This document shows positions 46,840 through 55,165 of a stretch of DNA of 64,000 nucleotides, one piece after another; the first letter of the stretch is position 1, and every line of letters begins with the position of its first letter. Source of the DNA: Sulfuricurvum sp. (GTDB lineage: Bacteria > Campylobacterota > Campylobacteria > Campylobacterales > Sulfurimonadaceae). The notes beneath the pieces are model-generated. The model searched no databases, was not told the DNA's origin, and was given only the letters and a program-made list of their open reading frames with translations. The DNA is taken from assembly GCF_030691015.1 (NCBI RefSeq), contig NZ_JAUYFF010000014.1, forward strand, positions 62,001 through 126,000, in the 5' to 3' direction. Both the position numbers and the translations under genes were made by a program.

Positions 46840-47859
46840 TCAAATCACAAAGGCCCCGTCTCTATAGATCACTTCATCCCCAAGCGAAAAGGTATGGGTA
46901 TCGGCAAAAACATCGACGTGGTAGAGTCCGTCTCGACGTTTAAAACCCGGTTTGCCGTAAGTACCGTGTTTCGCCCCCAACGATATGTGAACCCCGCACA
47001 TTCGCTCATAGGTTCCCGTGTCGGCAACGGTACGTGTCTTACTAAAGGCTCTATTGAGTCCGAATCCGAGTTCCCGTATCCAAACGACTCCCCCCTCATC
47101 TCGGCGTATATTAGATAATATTAGATCAAATGCAGGCGTCGAGTTTTCGCACGCTACGACTTTCCCCTCTTCGATGATAAGGGTGATAGGCGTTTCAGGG
47201 GTGTTGATTTTGTACGTCACGTCTCCGAAACAATAGATTTTCACCCGTCCGTGAACGGCTCTTAGATCTTGAGCTTCGGTAAACACTTCCCCTAGCGGGA
47301 ACTGACCGCCCCAGTTAGGTAACCCCGTATAATCTCCGATATTGACTTTGGCAGACTCGAACGGTGAACCGTAGATTAACAGATCTCCGCCGCTGTCGAG
47401 TACCCCCATAGGAGCGCTGTCTATTTTAGACTGGAGCGCACGACCGAGAGGACGGTAATAGCCCTTATCGTATTCAAGCGAGTCGATGAAATACGATGCC
47501 TCATCGTCCGACATACGGCTGAGATGGGGATGTTCAATTACTTTTAATTTGAGTTTAAATAACTCGACACGCAAGCGAAACGCATCGAGACGAAAGTTGG
47601 TCGATTGGATCAATACGACCAAATCTGAGGGGTTTAGAGCTTCTAACTGTGATCGAACCTCTTCAGGAGAGTGTGCATCAAAATCGATTAATCGTGCATG
47701 GGGGAGGGCGCGTTTATACCCCTCCATCAAAAGTGTTGCTATCAGACACCGTGTGTCATACACCACGACGGCATTCTCTGCATCAGTGTGATGAAATGCC
47801 TCACGTAAAAGAGTGCTTAAGTGTCGTTGCGTCTTTTCAATCAATGCTTCGGTATCCAT
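46840..47859 (-). CDS. M29-like aminopeptidase family protein
   Basis: A 339-residue protein. The C-terminal half has features of M29 thermophilic aminopeptidases: IRELGFGLNRAFS, DTGTYERMCGVHISLGAKHGTYG and YHVDVFADTHTFSLGDEVIYRDG. The metal-binding Glu/His pattern is partly retained. It would act as a metal-dependent aminopeptidase in the cytoplasm; it converges on the ald operon. Confidence 0.72.
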   Translation of the reverse strand: MDTEALIEKTQRHLSTLLREAFHHTDAENAVVVYDTRCLIATLLMEGYKRALPHARLIDFDAHSPEEVRSQLEALNPSDLVVLIQSTNFRLDAFRLRVELFKLKLKVIEHPHLSRMSDDEASYFIDSLEYDKGYYRPLGRALQSKIDSAPMGVLDSGGDLLIYGSPFESAKVNIGDYTGLPNWGGQFPLGEVFTEAQDLRAVHGRVKIYCFGDVTYKINTPETPITLIIEEGKVVACENSTPAFDLILSNIRRDEGGVVWIRELGFGLNRAFSKTRTVADTGTYERMCGVHISLGAKHGTYGKPGFKRRDGLYHVDVFADTHTFSLGDEVIYRDGAFVI

Positions 47860-47916
47860 TCTTCCTCACGATCTATAATTGGTATTAATCTTATACGCGA
47901 ATTATAGCTTACCCGC

Positions 47917-48717
47917 TTAAGAAAACACTACACTTGCATACCCTACAACTCTAGAAGTATCTCCGCTTGCATCGGCACTGGTGCGGTAATCGAGGATAGT
48001 ACTCTGCAAATTTCTCTTTTTGGCTACGTTTAACATCGCTTCTACCCCTATCATTCCGCACGCTTCACACCCTTGATGCAGCGCATGGGGATTTTCATCC
48101 CGTATCGCTTCCAAACAGATGGAATCGAGCTGTTTTGCCCTATCGAGCGAGTAGTAATGGCTCAGATCGGTACTTATGACGACGGCGGTGTCCCTCAGAG
48201 CTAAACAGCGCTCTATGATGGGTTCCAGCATCGAGGGCTCAGCATAGGCGTAGACAAGCTCTATGACTTTAGCCTGCGGGAAATAGTGTTTGATAAAAGG
48301 GATCTGCACTTCGGTACTGTGCTCGTGATGAGCCCCAACGATACAGGGGAGGGCGAATCGTTGCATCAATTCTTTTACCCCCGCATGATCTATCTCTACA
48401 TCCCCCAGAGGTGTTTCATAAAAGTGTGCATCGGAAATACTTACCCCCTCAAAGCCGATGCGGTGGGAGGGGCCGATGACGACAAACGTTTTTGGAGGAG
48501 AAGCACTCAAAACACGAAACGCGATATTGGCGGTAAAACCTGAATAGATCCATCCGGCATGGGGGACTATAACGGCATTTCCATGTAGTGCAGTAAACTT
48601 TTTAAGTGCATCGGGGTGGGATTCAAGAATAGCGTTAAAATGCTCTATCATATTCTCAATCTCGCGCGCAGACGAGGGATAAAAACTACCCGCAACACTC
48701 ATTGTACGTTTAGGCAT
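47917..48717 (-). CDS. amrB: MEMO1-family protein (AmmeMemoRadiSam protein B)
   Basis: A 266-residue Memo protein: SVAGSFYPSSAREIE, VPHAGWIYSGFTANIAF, FVVIGPSHRIGFEGVSIS, and HEHSTEVQIPFIKHYFP, with histidines of the metal-like site. I chose ATG 48717, with GAGGAG 7 bases upstream, over earlier ATGs. It overlaps the AMMECR1 gene by 8 bases. Memo proteins sit in conserved pairs or triplets with AMMECR1 and a radical SAM protein. Confidence 0.88.
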   Translation of the reverse strand: MPKRTMSVAGSFYPSSAREIENMIEHFNAILESHPDALKKFTALHGNAVIVPHAGWIYSGFTANIAFRVLSASPPKTFVVIGPSHRIGFEGVSISDAHFYETPLGDVEIDHAGVKELMQRFALPCIVGAHHEHSTEVQIPFIKHYFPQAKVIELVYAYAEPSMLEPIIERCLALRDTAVVISTDLSHYYSLDRAKQLDSICLEAIRDENPHALHQGCEACGMIGVEAMLNVAKKRNLQSTILDYRTSADASGDTSRVVGYASVVFS

Positions 48718-49267
48718 GGGATTGCTCCTCATATTTTTGAACCTGATAGGTATAAATCTCGGGATGATACGAGAGGGGATCATTACCGATTCCCGCTTTC
48801 ATTCCCAAATGTGAAAAAAACGACTCAAAATCACTGAGTTCATCCCACACTTGAGGTAAAAAAGTAGCCTGATACTTCCCTAGACGCAAGATGACACCAT
48901 CAACATAGGGACGAATGATGCGCGCAAGGTCGACTCTATCACCGTATTCTACCGGCTCGGGATGGGTTAATAGGGATACTTCTATCGATAGTTGAGAAAA
49001 TTCCTCTTTACTCAATGGGGGAAAACGGGGATCATGAAATGCTGCTGATCGGGCATTCGATATCAAATCATCTAGGAGGCTTTGATGGGCAATAATCGAC
49101 CCGATACATCCTCGTAAGCGGTTATTGAGCGTTAAGGTAACAAAGGACGCTTTCTCTTGTGAGAGTTCAGGATACGTTGAGAGATAGAAATCCCTATCAA
49201 TACTAGTCCCCTCATAATGTTCTTGAATGGCATTTCTTGCAATTTGAGTATAAATCGAACCGTTCAT
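48710..49267 (-). CDS. amrA: AMMECR1-domain protein (AmmeMemoRadiSam protein A)
   Basis: A 185-residue AMMECR1-domain protein with the signature LRGCIGSIIAHQSLLDDL, AAFHDPRFPPLSKEEF, IEVSLLT and VDGVILRLGKYQATFLPQVW. Function of the family is poorly defined. It is coupled to the Memo gene; no radical SAM AmrS gene is in the window. Confidence 0.9.
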   Translation of the reverse strand: MNGSIYTQIARNAIQEHYEGTSIDRDFYLSTYPELSQEKASFVTLTLNNRLRGCIGSIIAHQSLLDDLISNARSAAFHDPRFPPLSKEEFSQLSIEVSLLTHPEPVEYGDRVDLARIIRPYVDGVILRLGKYQATFLPQVWDELSDFESFFSHLGMKAGIGNDPLSYHPEIYTYQVQKYEEQSHA

Positions 49268-49402
49268 CTTTCGCCTCCAGTAGAGTTTTTAGAAAAAAAT
49301 CCTGTTAAGAACAATTTTACACCATTTTTTTAGGAAGATTCTTTCAAAATCAGGTAAGATTGTACGATATAGAGATTAAGATTTAGTGAACAAAGAAACA
49401 CA

Positions 49403-50161
49403 ATGGACAGAAGATCGTTTTTATCGCTAGCTGTTGCTTGCAGCAGTACACTGGTTCTGGGTGCGAATCAAGAGGTTATCCCTTCTGCTGTTACAACAAA
49501 AAATAGTTCTCTTATGGTTAAGAATTTATTGGATAAGTTGAATACGGTCCAAAACCATGTTGGGTATGTTCGATTTAATACCATGAGTTTTGATGAAATG
49601 TTAAAGACGGCAGTTCATTGTAATAAACCATTGACTCCGTATGAAGTTGGATATGTTGAAACCATTTTTTACGGTGATCCCCGTCGCTACGGATTTTACG
49701 GGGAGAGAACGGTACCGAGACTGACCGCTATTACCTCTGAAAAAGATCTTGTCTACATTAAAAAATCGGGGCATTTCCTTCTAAGAGGTGCCGCAACCGA
49801 AAAATATGCAACGATCAAAAAGTTGATAGGTAATGAACTGATATTGACATCCGGTGTTCGTGCTCCCGTTAAGCAGCTCCATCTTTTTTTAAAAAAAATA
49901 GTGAGTGAGGGGGGAGATTTGCGTCTGGCATCTACCTCTATCGCCCCTCCCGGATTCACCTTTCACAGTGTCGGAGATTTTGATATCGGTAAAGTGGGCT
50001 ACGGGCATGGAAATTTCAGTACAAAATTTCAAGAGACCGATGTCTTTAAAAAGCTCTACGATGGCGGGTACATTACAATACGCTATACGAAAGGGAACCC
50101 TTACGGTGTCCGCTATGAACCGTGGCATATCAAAGTAACGGGCGGGAATGAAACAGCCTAA
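49403..50161 (+). CDS. M15-family (VanY-like) D,D-carboxypeptidase with Tat signal
   Basis: A 252-residue protein. A twin-arginine leader (DRRSFLSLAVA) is followed by an M15 peptidase fold: TSGVRAPVKQLHLF, zinc motif FHSVGDFDIGKVGYGH and the last ligand in EPWHIKV. It would cut D-Ala-D-Ala or similar links in peptidoglycan in the periplasm. The export by Tat is inferred from the RR motif. Confidence 0.85.
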   Translation: MDRRSFLSLAVACSSTLVLGANQEVIPSAVTTKNSSLMVKNLLDKLNTVQNHVGYVRFNTMSFDEMLKTAVHCNKPLTPYEVGYVETIFYGDPRRYGFYGERTVPRLTAITSEKDLVYIKKSGHFLLRGAATEKYATIKKLIGNELILTSGVRAPVKQLHLFLKKIVSEGGDLRLASTSIAPPGFTFHSVGDFDIGKVGYGHGNFSTKFQETDVFKKLYDGGYITIRYTKGNPYGVRYEPWHIKVTGGNETA

Positions 50162-50193
50162 TATTCTGCCATGAATTCGAGGAGAGTCTGTCG

Positions 50194-51597
50194 ATGAAAT
50201 TATCGGGAATCGCTGCATTTGTACTCGTCGTACTCTCATCGCATGCTCAAGATGATACGTGGTTTGGAAAAGTTCAAGGTCAAATTCGTATTTTTACGAT
50301 GATGGAAGACAATCAAGAACCCTTGAATGATTATGAAGCGACTGCGGTTGGGGGGAAACTTCTTTATCTTACACCCAACTGGAACCGATTCCAAGGGGCT
50401 GTTGGCCTTTATACGACACACTTTATCAAAGATAATATCTCCTCCGGGAATGTTGAACCCTTAGCCTCCAATAAAAATTCCCGCTATGCCGTCGGCTTGG
50501 TCGATTCAATCAATTATGATGCTTCAAGCGTCACCAATATAGGTGAAGCCTATGTGCGTTACCACTATGAAAAAAATTCTATTACACTGGGGCGGATGAA
50601 GCTGGATACCCCCTTTGTAAATCCGCAAGATGGCCGTATGATTCCGACATTTGAGCAAGGAGTATGGATTACTTCCGCTTTCTCAAATAAATGGAGTGCA
50701 CAAGCCGGCTATATCAATGCTTTTTGGAACCGAAATACTCCTGAATGGAAAAGCGTCGAAGATTCCTTGGGCTACGGATATGAAATGGGAAATAGTTCCC
50801 TCGAAACAACGGTTGCCGGAAATTATCGCGGTAATACGTCATCGGATGGCCTTTTTATAGCCAATATACGTTATGGCATTCCTAAAGAATTTACTATTGA
50901 TGTATGGGATTACTATTTGGAAAATGTTTTTAATCTCTCTTATGCCGATGTGAGCTATACCCATCCCTACGGCTCTGTTGAGCTTTCGTACGGTGCTCAA
51001 TATGTTTACCAGCGTCAATCGGGTGATGGAGGAAATGGTGAAGATAATAGTGTATCAACCAATGCGATCAAAGCAAAATCGTACATGCAAGAGGGAGAAA
51101 AGAGTACAACTTACGGAGTTAAAACAGCCATTAAGTATCGGAGTTCAAAGCTGACATTTGCCTACAATCAGACAACGGACGATGGGCGATTTTTATTTCC
51201 GAGAGAGTGGGGGAAAGAACCTCTTTATACCTTTCAAAAACGCGAACGCAGTGATGGAAGCGGTAACTCTCATGCATGGCTTACGAGCGTTGAACATAAT
51301 TTTGCCGCTCAGGGGTTGAGTGGATTGGATGTGATGGCAGGTTATGGAGAATACAAAAAAACGGACGCCAAAGAGTGGAAATACAATAAATACGGCCATC
51401 CAAGCTATGCTCAATGGAATATTGATGTTTTTTATCGATTCGGAGGCGCACTAAAAGGGCTTCGTGCGGAATACCTTTTGGCACGCAAAGTAGCTCGAGG
51501 TGAGACATATCAAATTCCCGGAGCTTCGGAATACAATTTTATTTTCCGAAAAAACGGAATAACGCAGCAGAACTTTATACTCAATTATGATTTTTGA
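50194..51597 (+). CDS. OprD-like outer membrane porin
   Basis: A 467-residue outer membrane protein with signal peptide and the barrel pattern of Campylobacterota OprD-type porins: GKVQGQIRIFTMM, TAVGGKLLYLTP, NSITLGRMKLDTPFVNPQDGRMIPTFEQGVWI, and a C-terminal YDF. The FVNPQDGRMIP segment is typical. It should let small solutes through the outer membrane; specificity unknown. Confidence 0.85.
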   Translation: MKLSGIAAFVLVVLSSHAQDDTWFGKVQGQIRIFTMMEDNQEPLNDYEATAVGGKLLYLTPNWNRFQGAVGLYTTHFIKDNISSGNVEPLASNKNSRYAVGLVDSINYDASSVTNIGEAYVRYHYEKNSITLGRMKLDTPFVNPQDGRMIPTFEQGVWITSAFSNKWSAQAGYINAFWNRNTPEWKSVEDSLGYGYEMGNSSLETTVAGNYRGNTSSDGLFIANIRYGIPKEFTIDVWDYYLENVFNLSYADVSYTHPYGSVELSYGAQYVYQRQSGDGGNGEDNSVSTNAIKAKSYMQEGEKSTTYGVKTAIKYRSSKLTFAYNQTTDDGRFLFPREWGKEPLYTFQKRERSDGSGNSHAWLTSVEHNFAAQGLSGLDVMAGYGEYKKTDAKEWKYNKYGHPSYAQWNIDVFYRFGGALKGLRAEYLLARKVARGETYQIPGASEYNFIFRKNGITQQNFILNYDF

Positions 51598-51615
51598 GAA
51601 TCTGTTTCGTGACAG

Positions 51616-53811
51616 TTATACTTTTGGCTGGGGTTCACTTAAATAATAACCCTGAATATAATCAATTCTAAGCTCTTTACATTCATCATAAATTGAGGCG
51701 GTAGAGACAAATTCGGCAATGGTTCGGATATTAAGACGATTGGCGAATTCGACAATGGTACGTACAATGTCTTGTGCACTCAGATCGATATCTAGGTTTT
51801 TGATAAGCGATCCATCTATTTTAATAAAATCAATATTTAAACGCATTAAATAGGCAAAATTTGAGTAACCGCTACCAAAATCATCAATGGCTATTTTACA
51901 TCCATAGCTTTTGACGTGAGCAATAAAATTTGAAACTTCGTCGAAATTTTCAATACCCTCGCTTTCTAAAATTTCAAAAATAAGACGATTCCCGACATCT
52001 GATTCTTTTAAATGGTTATAAATAAGATTTTGCGTCTCTTGATTTAGAATATCGTCTAAAGAGAGATTAATCGAATAGGTGTGAGGCGTATTATGGAGTT
52101 GTGTAAAAATTTCATTAACGACGAAATGGGTGATATGACGATAAAGACGTGATTTTTTGGCAATATCCAAAAACATTGCAGGAGAAATAATCGAGCCGTC
52201 TTTATCGATTATCCGAATTAACGCCTCATATTCAATAATGGACTGCGTTGAACTCTCATGTACCCCTTGGTAGTAAAGGGCAAAACGGTGTTCATCAATT
52301 GCATCTTTCAGTTTTTTACTCCATAAGATATTATTGGAATATTCTTCTTTGATATGGAGTTCATCGTGGTATTTCACAAACGAAACTCCCCGTTTTTTTG
52401 CTGTTTTGAGTGCCATATCGGCTCTTCCGATCAAATCGCATCCGTCTTCGAAACAAATATCGGCGCCCATTCCGAGTGTGACGAAAATACTAATTCCGTC
52501 AATATCGTAATGTCCTTCATTGAGTGTATGTAAAATTTCATGACACAGATGAGTAAACTTATGTTCGGATAAGGGTTCTGTCAGAGCCAATGCGTATTCA
52601 TCGGCGTGCATTTTATAGACAGCCAGCGGATGATCTATGACTGCCTCTTGAAGAGTAGTGCCAATAGCAGATAAAATTTTATCTCCGATTTCATGTCCGT
52701 ATAAGTCATTCATCTCTTTAAAATTGTCAATATTGAGAAGCATAACTCCCCGATAATAGTTATGGGAAAGATCTTCAAAAAGAGCTTTACGGTTGGGTAG
52801 TCGTGTAAGGGAATCATTGTAAAGTTGGTAATGAAGTTGCTTGCTATGTTTGGTTGAGAGATCGTGAATACGATCAATTAACGCTTTAAACCCGAAATGC
52901 AAAACAATACTTAACAAAATGAGGACTAAGAGACTGACGACGATCAACTCCCGTATTTCTCGTTTGTATATGATTTCATCTTCAGTTACATCAAGAGCAC
53001 ATACGATTTTCGCCAAAGATTTATTGGCATACGTATGCAACTCTTCGGGAGCAATCATATAGGTTCTGCCATTATAGGCAATACGATAAGAATCTTTTAA
53101 CGTGTATTCTTTTGGCAAGTATTCGAACAGCGGGTTATTATAGGAAATCAGTGAATATTTACCATATTCTTTTAAATGTTTGTCAGGAAGAAGTGTATTA
53201 AGTGTTTGAGAATCAAAAGCCAAGGCACTTTTAATTCCGGAGTGAACATCAAGATGTTCTTGTATACGATTGATTTTAACCGATGCTTGAAAGAGGCCTA
53301 GAAAACTGTTGTCTTTAAAAATAGGGATGAGCGTTACTAAAGATATATTATAAAGGGTAACATCCAAGGATACTATGGGCTGGCGTGTTCGAATTGCCTC
53401 TTCAATCATAGGGCGTTTTTTTGCAATGTTATCACCAAATTTTTGAGGGTCGGTAAGACGTAAAAAATGGATACCGTCATTGTGAATAAAGCCTGTTAAA
53501 TCGACTTCTCCGCGGGCATAGGCTTTATTAAAATAAGGAAGTGCCAATCGGTATAGCGTCTCTCGATCGCGTGATGCGAAAGCATTAACGATCTTTTGAT
53601 CGGTCAGTATCTGAAATCCGAGATAATTGAGAGATTTTTCGGCATCAAAGACAGAAAGTTTGTAAGCGTTTTGGAGAAGTTCATGATGCTCTTGCATCTT
53701 ATCGTTTAAGGTGCGTTTTTTACTCTCAAGAGCATTAAAAAGAAAATAGCTTATAAGTAACAGGACAATCAATATCGAAAGCAATGTTGCCTTGATCCGT
53801 ATTCTGTCCAT
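51616..53811 (-). CDS. Membrane GGDEF-EAL protein, probable c-di-GMP phosphodiesterase
   Basis: A 731-residue protein. Membrane segments near 6-26 and 295-320 bracket a periplasmic sensor. The GGDEF domain (about 345-495) is degenerate (KMHADEY in place of GGDEF), while the EAL domain (about 505-725) keeps EALIRI, DDFGSGYSN, KIDGSLI and DYIQGYYLSEP. So it should hydrolyse cyclic di-GMP. I chose ATG 53811, after which the first membrane segment starts; an earlier reading to 53850 has no merit. AAGG precedes it. Confidence 0.88.
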   Translation of the reverse strand: MDRIRIKATLLSILIVLLLISYFLFNALESKKRTLNDKMQEHHELLQNAYKLSVFDAEKSLNYLGFQILTDQKIVNAFASRDRETLYRLALPYFNKAYARGEVDLTGFIHNDGIHFLRLTDPQKFGDNIAKKRPMIEEAIRTRQPIVSLDVTLYNISLVTLIPIFKDNSFLGLFQASVKINRIQEHLDVHSGIKSALAFDSQTLNTLLPDKHLKEYGKYSLISYNNPLFEYLPKEYTLKDSYRIAYNGRTYMIAPEELHTYANKSLAKIVCALDVTEDEIIYKREIRELIVVSLLVLILLSIVLHFGFKALIDRIHDLSTKHSKQLHYQLYNDSLTRLPNRKALFEDLSHNYYRGVMLLNIDNFKEMNDLYGHEIGDKILSAIGTTLQEAVIDHPLAVYKMHADEYALALTEPLSEHKFTHLCHEILHTLNEGHYDIDGISIFVTLGMGADICFEDGCDLIGRADMALKTAKKRGVSFVKYHDELHIKEEYSNNILWSKKLKDAIDEHRFALYYQGVHESSTQSIIEYEALIRIIDKDGSIISPAMFLDIAKKSRLYRHITHFVVNEIFTQLHNTPHTYSINLSLDDILNQETQNLIYNHLKESDVGNRLIFEILESEGIENFDEVSNFIAHVKSYGCKIAIDDFGSGYSNFAYLMRLNIDFIKIDGSLIKNLDIDLSAQDIVRTIVEFANRLNIRTIAEFVSTASIYDECKELRIDYIQGYYLSEPQPKV

Positions 53812-53907
53812 CTTCAACCTTATCTGTATTGTAATTAAATTATAGCACACGAATAAGATACTGTAGGGCTTTTAAAGAAAAGAAAATTTTTATAAGGGAG
53901 GTTAAAG

Positions 53908-53982
53908 TGGTGACCCCAACGAGATTCGAACTCGTATGGCCAGAATGAAAATCTGGAATCCTAACCATTAGATGATGGGGCC
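53908..53982 (-). tRNA. tRNA-Glu (TTC anticodon)
   Basis: On the minus strand a 75-base tRNA ending in encoded CCA. Acceptor GGCCCCA pairs with TGGGGTC; the T arm holds GTTCGAATC; the anticodon loop is TTTTCAT with anticodon TTC. It reads GAA/GAG codons. Confidence 0.95.
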
Positions 53983-54014
53983 GTATTGAAAAGATCAGGT
54001 GAACCTGAGCTGAA

Positions 54015-54020
54015 ATTATA
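54015..54020 (-). promoter_or_regulatory. Probable -10 element of tRNA-Glu
   Basis: On the minus strand TATAAT in TTTGTATAATTTC, 32 bases before the tRNA; a perfect palindrome TCAGGT-GA-ACCTGA (53995-54008) covers the expected transcription start. Confidence 0.5.
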
Positions 54021-54060
54021 CAAATCAATTGCTGAAAAAAAGCTAAATTTACAGATTGTT

Positions 54061-54077
54061 TTCCCGCAAAGCGGGAA
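54061..54077. terminator. Hairpin after the REC-RHH gene, possible terminator
   Basis: TTCCCGC-AAA-GCGGGAA, perfect 7-base stem, 9 bases after the stop. No U-run follows on the minus strand. Confidence 0.45.
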
Positions 54078-54086
54078 GAGGGGAGA

Positions 54087-54638
54087 TTAGCTGTTGTAAA
54101 AAGAGCGAAGAGCGCGGATAATGACCGCATTTTTAGAGATACTTTCTGCTTTTGCGTTATCGTCAACCAGCTCATAGACATCAAGCGGCAATGAGATCGA
54201 GAACGTTTTAGTTTCGATTTTTTTACGTTTTGCAACAAGACTGGTGATGTTTTGAAGCATCTCAAGGATCTTTTTAGTATCGATCGGTTTTTGGATAAAG
54301 CTGTTTACCCCTACTTCGATTGATTCAGAGATTTTTTGGATATCGTTGCTCGCAGAGATAACGATGATAATTTGTGAAGGGTTGATTGATCGGATACGGC
54401 GAGCAAGCTCAATACCGTCGATTTCAGGCATGATGATGTCAACAAAAATGATATCCGGATTGATTTTTTCATACATACGAAGCGCTTCAGCTCCATTATA
54501 AGCAGAAGTGACTTCAGCAAAAAAGTTTTTGAACGTTGAACTCAAAAGATCATTGGCAACTACTTCGTCTTCAACGACCATTGCCGTGAGTTTTTTAGTT
54601 TGTTCGGTAAGCTGGATTAAATCGACGTTTGATGACAT
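54087..54638 (-). CDS. Response regulator with ribbon-helix-helix output domain
   Basis: A 183-residue protein. The receiver domain (about 15-128) has the acid pair VVEDE, the phospho-accepting Asp in DIIFVDIIMPEIDG, and Lys in IQKPID. A linker leads to a C-terminal 40-residue CopG/Arc-type ribbon-helix-helix (KTFSISLPLDVYELVDDN then AKAESISKNAVIIRALRSFY). It should bind DNA as a dimer under phospho-control. ATG 54638 with AAGGAT upstream is chosen; an earlier start at 54680 would overlap the leader palindrome. No histidine kinase gene is adjacent. Confidence 0.87.
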   Translation of the reverse strand: MSSNVDLIQLTEQTKKLTAMVVEDEVVANDLLSSTFKNFFAEVTSAYNGAEALRMYEKINPDIIFVDIIMPEIDGIELARRIRSINPSQIIIVISASNDIQKISESIEVGVNSFIQKPIDTKKILEMLQNITSLVAKRKKIETKTFSISLPLDVYELVDDNAKAESISKNAVIIRALRSFYNS

Positions 54639-54657
54639 GGTACGATCCTTTTTTGTT

Positions 54658-54681
54658 AATGACATGTTAAATAATGTCATT
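54658..54681. promoter_or_regulatory. Inverted repeat in the leader of the REC-RHH gene, candidate operator
   Basis: AATGACAT-N8-ATGTCATT, perfect 8-base arms, lying between the -10 (54698-54703) and the start codon (54638). Typical of autoregulation by a dimeric DNA-binding protein. Confidence 0.55.
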
Positions 54682-54697
54682 GTGTTAAATTGTTGTA

Positions 54698-54703
54698 ATT
54701 ATA
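54698..54703 (-). promoter_or_regulatory. Probable -10 element of the REC-RHH gene
   Basis: On the minus strand TATAAT in TATCTATAATTAC, 60 bases before the start codon. Confidence 0.5.
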
Positions 54704-54788
54704 GATAATATTTTTTAGCATTACCTTAAAAAAACAAATTTAGATTGATATTTTACAGTAACGGTTTTCGTTATTAAAATAGGGGAGG

Positions 54789-54995
54789 TCAATATTGTTT
54801 AAATTGTTCAAGCCATTCGATGTTTGCTTCGTTGGTTTTTTCTTGCTGTCTGAGAATAGAGTCTATAATACTAAGAAGAGTCTGGCGGTCTAGGAACTGT
54901 AATAGTTCAGGATTGATGTGTGTCGGCTTGACTTCATCATAGCGGTTTAGTAGGTTTTCGATATCGGCAATGAGTTTTTCTTTTGTAGATTCCAT
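54789..54995 (-). CDS. Small unrecognised helical protein
   Basis: A 68-residue acidic helical protein with a possible coiled coil at its N terminus and a hydrophobic patch (LLSIIDSILRQQ). No membrane span or signal. Reading is clean but the ribosome site is weak. Function unknown. Confidence 0.55.
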   Translation of the reverse strand: MESTKEKLIADIENLLNRYDEVKPTHINPELLQFLDRQTLLSIIDSILRQQEKTNEANIEWLEQFKQY

Positions 54996-55100
54996 TCTGT
55001 AAGTCTAACTTATCTCAACTGAATTTTATTTGGTTAACATAATATATATTATATTTAAAAATCCTTATGTACAGAAAGCCGTATAAAGCATAACTATATT

Positions 55101-55125
55101 TTGCGACAAACTTGCAACACTAAAG
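55101..55125 (+). promoter_or_regulatory. Direct-repeat motif copy 1 (before WD40-like gene)
   Basis: TTGCGACA at 55101-55108 and TTGCAACA at 55112-55119, 11 bases apart, followed by CTAAA. 41 bases before the ATG at 55166. Same motif at 57299, 60949, 61769 and 63495. Confidence 0.75.
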
Positions 55126-55165
55126 GGAAATAATAGTGTATTCCAACAGTTTGGGGGTAAATACA

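Noticed and set aside
53840-54265. Open frame covering tRNA-Glu and the end of the response regulator gene
   Set aside because: It runs through the tRNA and the hairpin and has no family signature.
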